Assembly (NCBI RefSeq): GCF_001659605.2
Contig: NC_035162.2
Coordinates: 32,622,950 to 32,686,949, forward strand
Reading direction: 5' to 3'
Origin: Manihot esculenta
Lineage: Eukaryota > Streptophyta > Magnoliopsida > Malpighiales > Euphorbiaceae
Length of the DNA stretch: 64,000 nt
Shown: in pieces, positions 42,785 to 54,378 of the stretch
Layout: each line of letters begins with the position of its first letter
Numbering within the stretch: the stretch's first letter is position 1
Notes under the pieces: model-generated
The model's database searches: none
What the model saw: the letters and a program-made list of their open reading frames with translations, nothing else
What the model was told of the DNA's origin: nothing
Made by a program: the position numbers and the translations under genes

Positions 42785-45700
42785 TCAAAACAGATGTGGA
42801 TACTGCTGGAGCATAGACTCCCGCGTCTCCCACGTGCACTCTTCTAGGTTATGGTGGTTCCACAACACTTTCACCATCGGAATCTCCTTGTTCCTTAGCT
42901 GTCTGATCTGCGTGTCCAGAATCCGCACTGGCTGCTCTATATAGGTGAGATCCGTATGAATCTCCACCTCAGGCTCACTCAGAACCTGATTCGGATCTGA
43001 CACAAACTGTCGTAGCATAGAAACATGAAATACCGGGTGAATTCTCTCCATAGAAGCAGGTAAATCCAGCTTATACGACACATTTCCGATCCTCTGCAAC
43101 ACCTCAAAGGGTCCAATGTACCGTGGAGCCAATTTACCTTTCTTTCCAAAACGAACCACTCCTTTCATTGGAGACACTTTCAGCAATACCCAATTACCCT
43201 CCTGAAACTCTAACTGCTTTCTACGAACGTTTGCATAACTTTTCTGTCTACTCTGAGCTGTTCTGATTCTTTCTCTGATCATGGGCACCATTCTACTGGT
43301 AATGTCTACTAACTCTGGCCCTGCAAGAGCCTTCTCTCCTACCTCTTCCCAGCAAACAGGGGATCTGCACTTCCTCCCATACAAAGCTTCATAAGGAGCC
43401 ATCCCGATGCTCGCATGATGGCTGTTATTGTAGGTAAACTCCACCAAAGGTAGATGCTGCCTCCAAGAACCGCCAAAGTCTAACACACATAGGCGAAGCA
43501 TATCCTCTATGGTCTGGATGGTCCTTTCTGACTGTCCATCAGTCTGTGGGTGGAAAGCAGTACTAAAATCCAATCTCGTGCCCATTGCACTTTGCAGACT
43601 CCGCCAAAAGCGGGAGGTAAACTGTGGTCCTCTGTCTGAAACTATAGACACTGGAACTCCATGTAATCTCACTATCTCATCCAGATAGACCTGTGCCAAC
43701 TTATCCACAGAATAGTTACTCCGTACTGGAAGAAAATGAGCAGATTTCGTGAGTCTGTCCACAATCACCCATATCGAGTCTATCCTGTTGGACGCTACTG
43801 GTAAACCCACTACAAAATCCATGGCTATGTTCTCCCATTTCCATTTTGGAATCGGTAATGGGTTAAGCATTCCGGCTGGTTTCTGATGCTCTAATTTCAC
43901 CCTTTGACAAACCTCACAGGCTGTCACGAACTGCGCCACTTCCTTCTTCATGGCTGGCCACCAATAGACCCTTTTCAGATCCTGATACATCTTGGTGGTT
44001 CCTGGGTGAACACTATACCTCGCATTATGAGCTTCCCTCATAATGTCTTCCTTCACACTGCCCCTATCTGGTACACAAAGTCGACTCCCATAGCGAAGGA
44101 TCCCTTTGCTGTCAAATCTGAACTCTGCACTATTGCCTGACTGAACAGTCCTGGCAATTTTCATTAACTCAGGGTCCTCGTGCTGTCTCTGAGCTATCTG
44201 CTCCAGAAACACAGGTGTCACTCTCATCTGTGCTATCAACGCACCTGTACCAGACAACTCTAGCTGTAATCCCTCGTCAAAGAGCTTATAAAGCTCCATC
44301 ACAACCGGTCTCCGCTCTGCTGCTATATGGGATAAACTGCCTAGTGACTTCCGGCTTAGGGCGTCTGCAACAACATTCGCCTTACCCGGATGATACTGGA
44401 TTTTACAATCATAATCACTGAGCAATTCGACCCATCTTCTTTGCCGCAAATTTAGCTCTCTCTGACTTAAGATGTACTGTAAACTCTTGTGATCGGTGAA
44501 GATCTCGCATTTAACTCCGTAGAGGTAATGCCTCCACATCTTAAGTGCAAAGATAACTGCTGCCATCTCTAGGTCATGGGTAGGGTAATTCAACTCGTGC
44601 TTCTTCAACTGTCTAGAAGCATAAGCGATGACTCTATCACTCTGCATCAATACACAACCCAATCCCACTCGAGATGCATCACAGAACACTGTGAACTCTG
44701 CATTACTGACAGGCAGAGCTAACACTGGTGCTGTTGTCAATCTCCTCTTGAGCTCCTCAAAGCTCTCTTCACACTGGTCTGACCAGATAAACTTCTGATT
44801 CTTCTGAGTCAATTTGGTCATAGGAGCTGCTATCTTTGAGAAGTTCTGCACGAACCTCCTGTAGTAACCTGCCAGTCCCAGAAAGCTTTTAATCTCAGTC
44901 ACTGTCATGGGTCTGGGCCAGTTAGCTACAGCCTCTATCTTCTTGGGGTCTACCTCAATACCCTCTGCTGATACCACATGTCCCAAGAAGGCAATGCTCC
45001 GTAACCAAAACTCACACTTCGAGAACTTGGCATATAAACCATGCTCTCTCAGTGTCTGCAAAATGATCCTCAGATGCTGGGCATGCTCCTCTGCATCTCT
45101 GGAATACACTAAGATATCATCGATAAACACAATGACAAAGTGATCCAGAAACTCACTGAATACCCTGTTCATGAGATCCATAAATGCTGCAGGGGCGTTA
45201 GTCAACCCGAACGGCATCACTAAGAACTCATAATGCCCATATCTGGTCCGGAAAGCTGTCTTAGGCACATCTGCCTCTCTGACTCTCAACTGATGATACC
45301 CGGATCTCAGATCTATTTTCGAGAAACAACCTGCTCCAGCTAGCTGGTCAAATAGATCATCAATCCGAGGTAAGGGATACCTATTCTTGATAGTGACCTT
45401 GTTCAACTGTCTGTAGTCGATACAAAGTCTGAGGGATCCATCCTTCTTTCTGACAAAGAGCACTGGAGCACCCCAAGGTGAGGTACTAGGGCGGATGAAA
45501 CCCTTATCTACCAAGTCCTGCAACTGTGCTTTCAACTCTATTAACTCAGCTGGCGCCATCCTGTAGGTAGGAATAGAGATAGGTCTGGTACCTGGCAATA
45601 ATTCAATTTCAAACCCTATCTCCCTATCAGGTGGTAGTCCTGGCAAATCGTCTGGGAACACATCGAGAAACTCTCGGACTACTGGTACTGTGGCTGGTTC

Positions 45701-47683
45701 CCTAACCTGACTGTCTAGCTCTCTCACATGAGCTAGAAACCCCTGACAACCCCTCCTAAGCAAACGACGAGCCTGAAGGGCTGAAATCATACCTCTGGGT
45801 GTACCTCTCCTGTCTCCTCTGAAGACACACTCTGACCCATCCTGGTCTCTGAGACTCACTAGCTTCTCTCGACAGTCCAACGTAGCACTATATGCAGATA
45901 GCCAATCCATCCCTAGAATGACATCAAAATCTGTCAAATCTAGAACCACAAGGTCAGCTGGAAGGCATCTACCCTCTATGAACACTGGACTGAAACGACA
46001 GACTGACACTGCCACTGATGGGTCACATCTAGGTCCACTGACCCAGAGAGGATACTATAACTCATAACTGATCAAACCCAACCTCTCTATGGCTCTCGAA
46101 GCAATAAAGGAATGAGAAGCACCGGGGTCCATCAAAGCATACACATCTGAACACCCAATGATGAGATTACCTGACACCACTGTGTTCGACGTGTTAGCCT
46201 CCTCCTGTGTCACTGTGAAAATCCGTGCTGGGGCTACCGGATTTCCACCTCGGGAACCTGCTGCTGAAGTAGAGGCTACCCCTCTCCCTCTACCTCTGCC
46301 ACTAGTCTGAGGCATGACTGGAGCTACTGGCCGTACAACTGGCTGTACCACACTGCCTGAACTCATCTGCTGGGATGGTGCAAAAGTCATCTGCGGACAA
46401 TCCCGAGCAATATGCCCTTCCTGTCCACATCGAAAACAAGCTGTAGATCCCAACCGACAAACTCCTCCATGTGGTTTTCCGCATCGTCTGCAGACTGGAG
46501 CTGTGCCAGAGCTTGAGCCACTACCTATTCCCAGACCTGACTTGACTTTATTCCAGAACTTACTCTTTGTTCCTCTTGCTCTATCCCATCTCTTACCGCC
46601 TGTTGAACCTGAACTGGGGGCCTTAGCACCCGAAACCTGTGCCTTTACCTGTTTCTGAATATTGGCACTAGCTTCCATTTTCCTGGCTGCGTCTACTATC
46701 GTATGGAAACTCTCCTTTTCGGCTGGAAGAATCAAGGAAGCATACCTGGGATGCAGTCTCATAGTATATCTCCTTGCTTTCTTCTGATCAGTATCATAGG
46801 CTTGACCCACGTACTGAAGCAGATCCAGGAACTTATCTGTGAATTCATCAACACTCATCTCATCTGTCTGTCGCAACTGTTCAAATTCAATTACTTTCAT
46901 CTCCCTGGAACTATCAGGAAAAGCCCACCCGGCAAACTCATTGGCGAACTCTCCCCATGACATGCTGTCCATTCTAGGCTCCACATAATTCTTAAACCAT
47001 TCTCTGGCTTTCCTGCACTTAATTGTGAAACCTGCCATCTCAATGGCTCTCCTATCATCTGCTCCCAATTCACTGGTGATCATCCTAACTGCTCTGAGGT
47101 AATCAAATGGATCATCTCCCGTATTGTATTTAGGAGCATCCAATTTCAAATACTCCGTCATTTGGACTTTACCTCCAGATGAGCTAGGTTCATGTCTGTC
47201 AACAACAGGGGCTACTGGTTCTGGTGGTGGTACTGAGTCATTTGGCTCTAGGTGTGCTGCACTTGGATGGGTAGGGGAAGATGGATACATCGGATATGGT
47301 GGATAGTAAGGATAAGGCATATAAGGAGGATATGGCACAAAACTTGAGTACTCCGACATACCTCCCATCGGATACTCTGGATAGCCAAAACCTGAGGTCT
47401 GAGCACCTCCCTGCGACTCTCCCATACCTTCCTCAAAACTGCCTATACCCATGCTATCATCTCTAGACTGATCAATCTCCATAGCTTCCCTTCTTTCCTC
47501 TGATCTTTCTCCCCTAGCTGTACCTCTTCTGCTCTCGTCGACAGACCTTCTAGGGTCTATTGACATACCTTCCCTGCTAGATCTCTGAGACCTTGCCCTT
47601 GGCAATGCAGGAGGACGAGCAGCTGGTCTCTCACTCTCTGGTGGGACTCCAGTCAATCGAGCTGATCGACGAGTTCCTCGCAT
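42785..47683 (-). pseudogene. gag-pol: Tek-3 gag-pol-chromodomain polyprotein with a single in-frame stop
   Basis: 1633 codons from the ATG at 47683 (MRGTRRSARLTGVPPE). The same domain order as Tek-2: capsid region about residue 180-360; knuckle [14 protein letters not shown]; protease [14 protein letters not shown]; RNase H; integrase HHCC and DDE (VSDRGPQF and GQSERT contexts); chromodomain-like tail [16 protein letters not shown] ending QQYPHLF. The only break seen is a TAG at 46057-46055 (codon 543), just after the protease active site, where Tek-2 has Glu (GAG). Gag and the protease start end there. Pol would need read-through. The Gln codon that is a stop in Tek-2 is intact here. Confidence 0.95.
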
Positions 47684-47905
47684 CTTTATTCTGGAAACAC
47701 AACATATAACATACCCCTTAGCACATAAACATCACATATCACTCATACACATGCAACACTCATGGCATATCATAGCAGATAGGACTCAAGACCCTATCCT
47801 AGTGGACATGATTTTTCCTATTGTGCTTGACCACTTCTAACCTGTCTAAGCCCAACACTGTCTCTATAGGTCCGATCATGTGAACCTAGGGCTCTGATAC
47901 CAATC
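47684..47905 (-). other. Tek-3 leader with primer site and acceptor-like TTTCCAG
   Basis: The minus strand reads TGGTATCAGAGCC at about 47902-47890. A pyrimidine-rich TGTTTCCAG ends about eight bases before the ATG. Confidence 0.8.
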
Positions 47906-49137
47906 TGTAATGACCCCAAAATGGACCGTCACCGGCGCTAGCATTCAGGTCGGCTTAAGGCCGCCAGAACCCGTAGCAAGCCTGCTATACTCTCTGTGTA
48001 CCTGTAAACCTCATACATGATCATACATTTTCTGTGAAAATAAAACTCTTTGCTGAACCAAGGCTTAACCTGTGCATGCACTATCTCTGTACTCTGTATC
48101 CCTGACTAGAGCTTGCTCTAGATGGGTTAACTCATACCTGTTAAGCCTGGTTTTCACATACAGGAAAACATATATACATATACAGATCATGTACAAAACA
48201 TACATCACTAGGTCAAGCAACAACTATTACATCTCTTTAATATTACATGTCCACTCTAAGCTATTACAGATCTCTTTCCTTTTCCTGTACTCTGCTGAAC
48301 TGTCCTTGTACACTGTATACTGAACCTGCAAAACTGGGGTTAAGGGAGTGGGATGAGCTCTATAGCCCAGTGAGTAGAACAGTAAAACATCTCAGTAAAA
48401 TATGATCTCATGGAATGCACCATATCACAGACAAGCCACATCAAGAGTAAACCTGTCACCACATAGTCCCAGTAACTCTGTGCCAGGGCGTAGTCAAAGG
48501 CTCCTGGACTTCCTGTCATATATGTATATGTGTATATAACACCATTGTACTTACCATTGCCAGGGCGTAGTCAAAGGCTCCTGGACTTCACTATACCTGC
48601 CAGGGCGTAGTCAAAGGCTCCTGGACTTCCTGTCTGAGACTATTGGATCATTCAGCATTCACTCACATCACCAAATAACAATGCAATGCAACATATTCGT
48701 GTATACTAATGCAATCAACCTATGGCATAATCATGATGCATGAGATATGCTAAAAGCAGTTTGTAGTTCAATTAAAAGTCATAAGTTTAGTTCCACTCAC
48801 CTCGAGCTAACTGGACTGACTGACTCTGCAGGCTCTGAACCTCTGGAGCAGTACTCACTGCTGCTCTCTCTGGTTCCTCTGGTCTGTACCTATACAGATG
48901 GACTCAAATGAGGGACCAAACAAGCGTAGAAAACTCTCTTAAACTGCCCCAAGAATCCCCTTAAACTCACTCAACTATCCATGCAAAGCATGCAAAAGAA
49001 AGCTGGACAGGACACTTTCGGCGGCAGGTTCGGCGGCCGAATGTCCTCTCCAGAGACGAAACTCAAGCACCTTCGGCGACACCTTCGGCGGCCGAATCCC
49101 CCAAACAGAGCCGAACATGCACAACTCGCGGGGGCAA
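47906..49137 (-). repeat. Tek-3 5' LTR, piece next to the interior
   Basis: Homologous to about 40514-41812, with more differences than 51382-52543 shows to the 3' LTR. It has about four tandem CCAGGGCGTAGTC units (48475-48630). It ends abruptly in CGCGGGGGCAA at the inserted Tek-2-type LTR. Confidence 0.8.
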
Positions 49138-51381
49138 TGTAATACCCGGCATGTTCAGACATCGAAATTCCTACCGTCCGATGGAATCTAAGATGTCAGA
49201 GCATCCCTGAAGGGTAGAGTGAAGGTTTTCTAAAATGTTTTTACATGTTTTAAGCTTTTGTTTTAGAAAAGAAATGAGTTTTGAAGAGCTTCAAAAAAGG
49301 CTAAGGAAGTCTTTGCCACTTTCGGCCCCCGAAAGTTGAAGTTCGGCCGCCGAAAGTACCCCATGTTCGGCCCCCTAAACTCTAATGTTCGGCCTCCGAA
49401 GGTGGTGAGGTGTTGCATGTAGCTTTAGCCACCAAATGTGAAGCGGTGGTTCTTTGTTAAAGGTGTTTTTGGCCGAGAAAGGAGGTGCTTAAGCTTTCCT
49501 TTGGGTCAAAGACATGTTCATGCTTCCCCTTAGTGACTTACCTAGTTTCTCATCAAATCTTTCAAAGAAAAACAAGTTTAAAGTGAGTTTAAGATAGTTT
49601 TGAGAAGTTGTGGAGTTTAAGAACTTGTGAAGCTTGAATCTCCATCTCTTCAAGTTTGGAGTCACACCAGCCTTTGTTCTTCAAGAGGTAAGTGTGAATC
49701 CTTAGTTTTTATCATGTTTTACATAAGCTTGATGAAGGAGAAGGGGAGTTATGCATGTGTATGCATAAGTTGTGCATAGTAGGGTGCATAAATCGTTTAT
49801 GCTATATGTATGCTTGATGTGTGTTGTTGGTTGGAGTTTTAATGTGGTTTAAGACTCCTATATGCATGATTAAGTGGTAGAGCATGTTTGGAGAGGTGGG
49901 ATGCATGTTTGGAGGGTTAGTGTTTGGATGGCATGGTTGTGCACGAAGCTGAGTTCTGGATGAACTCAGGTTCGGCCGCCGAATGTGGGAGTTCGGCCGC
50001 CGAACCTCTTCTGAAGGCAGTTTTGGCTGCCTAAGGTTGCCCCCGAACATTTGGACTTTCGGATCTGTCATGCACATTCGGCCGCCGAAGGTGCCCCCGA
50101 AAGTGCCCTGTCCAGCTTTCCTTTGCATGTTTTCCATGGTTGTTCTAAGGTGTTTTAAGGGGTTTTTGGGGAGATGTTTAGAGATATGTTAGAGTATGTT
50201 TGGTCCCTCATTTAAGTCTATCTGTGTAGGCACAGACCAGAGGAACCAGAGAGTTCAGCAGTGAGTACCGCTTCAGGAGCCTGCAGAGTCAGTCAGAGTC
50301 TGTCAGAGGTGAGTGGAACTAAACTTAATCTTTTATTTTACGAAATGTAATGCTTTTAGCATATTTCATTCATCATGAGTATGCATAGGATGATTGCATT
50401 AGAAATCACGAATATGTTGCATTGCATAGTTAATTGTTGATGTGGGTGAATGCTGAATGATCCAATAGTCCCAGACAGGAAGTCCAGGACCCCATTCTAC
50501 GGCCTGGCAGGTATAGAGAGTTCAGGACCCCATTCTACGGCCTGGCAGGTATAGAGAGTTCAGGACCCCATTCTACGGCCTGACAGGTTTGTTTTTGAAC
50601 AGGAAGTCCAGGACCCCATGCGATGGCCTGGCAGATTTAGTATTTATACAGGAAAAATCCAGGACCTCATCACTGGCCTGGAAATTTAAAATATGTGTGT
50701 ATGTATGTATGGATGTATGTATGCATTACAGGAAGACCAGGACCCCAGTCGACGGCCTGGCACGGATTAGATACTGGGACTATGTGGTGACAGGTTTACC
50801 CTAGATGTGAATTGTCTGTGATATGATGCATTCCATAAGATCATGTTTTATTGACAGGTTTTATTGTTCTACTCACTGGGCTATAGAGCTCATCCTTCTC
50901 CCTTATTCCCAGTTTTGCAGGTTTCAGTATACAGGTTGTACAAGGGCAAGTCAGAGGTGCATAAAAAAAAAGAGAGCTTGTAATAGTTAGAGTGGATATG
51001 TAATATTAAAGAGATGTATTAGTTGTGTAAATAGTTAAAGTGTGCTTGACTTAGTTATTCTGTTTTATAAGTCTTTTGTATACATGATCAAGTTATATAA
51101 CTGTTTTACAAACAGGTGAAAAACCAGGCTTAACAGGTATGATTTAACCCATCTAGAGCAAGCTCTAGTCAGGGGTACAGAGTACAAAGTATAGAGATTG
51201 TGCATGCACAGGTTAAGCCATAGTTCAGAGAAAGAAAAGTTTTTATTTTCACAGAAAATATATGATCATGTATGAGTTTTTACAGGTACACAGAGAGTAT
51301 AGCAGGCTTGCTACGGGTTCTGGCGGCCTTATGCCGACCTGAATCCTAGCGCCGGTGACGGTCCATTCCCGGGTCGTTACA
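49138..51381 (+). repeat. Tek-2-type LTR without target-site duplication
   Basis: 2244 bp, TGTAATACC...GTTACA. It has one more tandem unit than Tek-2 (about 50507-50545) and a short insertion near 49290. Flanks are GGCAA and CTGGT, so there is no duplication. The Tek-3 LTR sequence on the two sides overlaps by about 260 bp. It is probably the crossover point between two separate Tek-2-type insertions. Confidence 0.85.
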
Positions 51382-52543
51382 CTGGTTCCTCTGGTCTGTA
51401 CCTATACAGATTGACTCAAATGAGGGACCAAACAAGCTTATGATTAACTCTATTTAAACTCCCCAAGAATCCCCTAAAACTCTCTCTAATAGTCATGCAA
51501 AGCAAGCAAAGGAAAGCTGGACAGAACACTTTCGGCGGCAGGTTCGGCGGCCGAAAGTCCTCTCTAGAGACGAAACTCAAACACCTTCGGCGGCACCTTC
51601 GGCGGCCGAATCCCCCAAACAGAGCCGAACATGCACAACTCGCGGGGGGGGGGGGAAAGCTGTGGCAGCCTAAGCCACCATGCAAGAGGTTCGGCGGCCG
51701 AATGAACCTTCGGCTGCCGAACCTGAGTTCATCCAGAACTCAGCTTCAACGGCAAACCATCTCCTCTTTCCCTTCAATAACTCCAAACATGCATATACCA
51801 ACTCCTCAACACACATATACATAAGTATATGATCACAGGGGTCCAAAACTATCTCATAACCCCAAACAACAAATCAAACATAACACATAAACATGTATAC
51901 ATGCATAACTCATCAAAACTATCATTAAGAACCTAAACATGCATCTCCTTCCACAAATCCCCCTAAAACCTTCAGAAAACATATTCAAGAACATCACTTA
52001 CCTCCTGTAGTAAGAAGCTACACACTCTGAACAAGGGAAAACGGATCACCTCCTCTCACACTCTCAAACTCTCTCAAACTCACTTTTTGCTCCACAACCT
52101 TCAAAACTTGGTAAACGAGCAAACTCCTGCATGAGCTGCTCAAACTCAGCAAATAAACCAAGGGAGACGTGGCCAACTTCTGGCAACAAGTTGGACATAA
52201 CACCTGTCCACAATGCTGACTAAGGATGGCTCAAAAGCTGGCTGACCAACACAGCTTCGGCTGCCGAATCGCATGCAAAACCATGCAACATTCGGGGGCC
52301 GAACCTGAACTTCGGAAGCCAAACATTGAGCACTTTCGGCGGCCGAACTTATCTTCGGCGGCCGAACTTGGCTCCTCTGCCTTGGTTCATTTCAACTCAA
52401 AACTCAAAACTAAAGAACTATAAAACCATAAAACACCTCATAACACATAGAAACCATAACTCCTACCCTTATATAGAATCCCAACTCCCCGGATTCCATC
52501 AGACAATAGGAATTCCGGTGCCGGATTCTAGCCGGGTATTACA
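51382..52543 (-). repeat. Tek-3-type 5' LTR, outer piece
   Basis: Nearly identical to 41549-42708 of the 3' LTR, including the long G run near 51643. It ends GGGTATTACA, followed by TCTCC and Tek-0 RT. Its first 260 bp or so (51382-51645) repeat 48870-49137. Confidence 0.85.
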
Positions 52544-53372
52544 TCTCCAAGTGTGAGTTCTGGTTGAGGAGTATTTCATTCTTGGGGCATGTTGTGTCAG
52601 AAAATGGAATAGAGGTGGACCCCAAGAAGGTAGAAGCTATGGCTAACTGGCCTAGACCCACTACAGTGTCAGAGATCAAGAGCTTCTTGGGTTTGGCAGG
52701 TTACTATAGGAGGTTCGTTCAGGACTTCTCTAAGATTGCAGCTCCTATAACCAGACTGACTAAGAAAAACAAGAGGTTTGTGTGGACCGACTAGTGTGAA
52801 GAGAGCTTTCAAGAGCTAAAGAAGAGGTTGACGTCGGCACCGGTGTTAGCTCTGCCAACTAGTAATGAAGACTCCACAGTGTATTGTGATGCGTCCCGAG
52901 TGGGACTGGGTTGTGTGCTGATGCAGAATGAAAGGGTGATTGGTTATGCTTCTAGACAGCTGAAGAAGCACGAGTTGAATTACCCTACACATGACCTAGA
53001 AATGGCAGCGGTGATCTTTGCACTCAAGATGTGGAGGCATTACCTTTATGGGGTAAAATGTGAGATCTTCACAGATCATAAGAGCTTGCAGTACATCTTG
53101 AGTCAGAGAGAACTGAATCTGAGGCAGAGAAGATGGGTAGAGCTGCTTAGTGACTATGATTGTAAGATTCAGTACCATCCGGGTAAGGCGAATGTTGTGG
53201 CAGACGCCTTAAGCCGGAAATCACTTGGCAGTTTGTCCCATATTTCGGCGGAGAGAAGACCAGTGGTGAAGGAGTTATTCGAGCTCATTAATGAAGGTCT
53301 ACAGTTGGAGTTGTCTGGTACAGGTGCTTTGATTGCCCAGATGAGAGTGGCACCCGTGTTTCTGGAGCAGGT
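52544..53372 (+). pseudogene. pol: Tek-0 RT C-terminal part and RNase H
   Basis: It resumes at [21 protein letters not shown] and continues through RNase H ([35 protein letters not shown], so D-E-D is present) to [13 protein letters not shown] at 52792 replaces a Gln or similar codon (TD-stop-CEESF). After this stop the frame is open for 186 codons. CAGGT at 53368-53372 is the duplication of the solo LTR that follows. Confidence 0.85.
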
Positions 53373-53636
53373 TGTAATACCCGGCTAGAGTCCGGCATCA
53401 GAATTCTACTTTCTGATGGAGTTTCGGTTGCCGAAAGTCTTTAGACGGGATAGATTTATGCTTTTCTCAAATGTTTTGGTATGTTTCATCGTGTTAAAGC
53501 ATAAGGAAATGAGTTTTTGAGTGAAATGAACCAAGGCAGAAAAGTCAGGTTTGGCTGCCGAAGTTGAGGTTCTGCCGTCGAACATGCATGGCTTTCGGTT
53601 TCACTGTGGCCGCCGAAGGTGGTCTGGCCAGCCACC

Positions 53637-53645
53637 TATAAAAGG
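53637..53645 (+). promoter_or_regulatory. TATA box of the solo Tek-3-type LTR
   Basis: TATAAAAGG about 265 bp into the LTR and about 20 bp after the first dyad cluster. The same arrangement as in the Tek-1 LTR. Confidence 0.6.
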
Positions 53646-54378
53646 CCCTCAGTCGGTTGAAACGATAAGATCACCGTTTTTTTGACCTGCTGAGGTGAGA
53701 CCCTGTCCTTTTGAGAGTTTTCTTCATGTTCTCATTAAATCCTGCAAAGATTTGATTGATTTTTATGTTTATTTGAAGGTTTTGAGTTAGAAACTTGAAT
53801 TTTGATGGTTGGAGAGTTTGAAGGAGATTTTGACCCCTTTGAGCATATACTTGGGTATATGCAAGTTGAGGGATTGAGGTGTTTGAGCTTGGGAGATGTT
53901 TTGTATTTTTGGCGAGAGGCAGAGCAAGTTTCTGCCTTGCGGATGAACTCAGGTTCGGCCGCCGAAGGTACATTCGGCCGCCGAACCCATGAGGAGGTGG
54001 CTTCGGCTGCCCAAGCTTGCCCCCAAGCTTTTGGACTTTCGGCTCTGGAGGGGAGTTCGGTCGCCAAAGGTGCCGCCGAAGGTTAGAGACTTTCGTCTCT
54101 GGAGTGCCTTTCAGCCTCCGAAACTTGCCCCCGAAAGGGTTCGGCTGCCGAAAGGAGTGCTTCGGCCGTCGAAGGTGCATGAGTTTCGTCTCTGGAGAGG
54201 ACTTTCGACCGCCGAACCTGCCGCCGAAAGTGTTATGTCCAGCCTTCTCTTGCATGCTTTGCATGGATTTTTGAGTGAGTTTAAGGGGATTCTTGGGAAG
54301 TTTAATAGAGTTGGTCATAAGCTAGTTTGGTCCCTCATTTGAGTCTATCTGTATAGGTACGGACCAGAGGAACCAGAG

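Larger units (their letters stand above)
40514..52543 (-). mobile_element. Tek-3: Tekay-clade chromovirus, minus strand, with a rearranged 5' LTR
   Basis: Right to left: a composite 5' LTR (52543 to 47906, interrupted at 49138-51381), primer site, gag, pol, polypurine tract and 3' LTR (42708-40514). The flanks do not match (CAGTC before 40514, TCTCC after 52543). The two 5' LTR pieces overlap by about 260 bp of duplicated sequence. So the block is a recombination product and not one clean insertion. The polyprotein is nearly intact. Confidence 0.8.
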
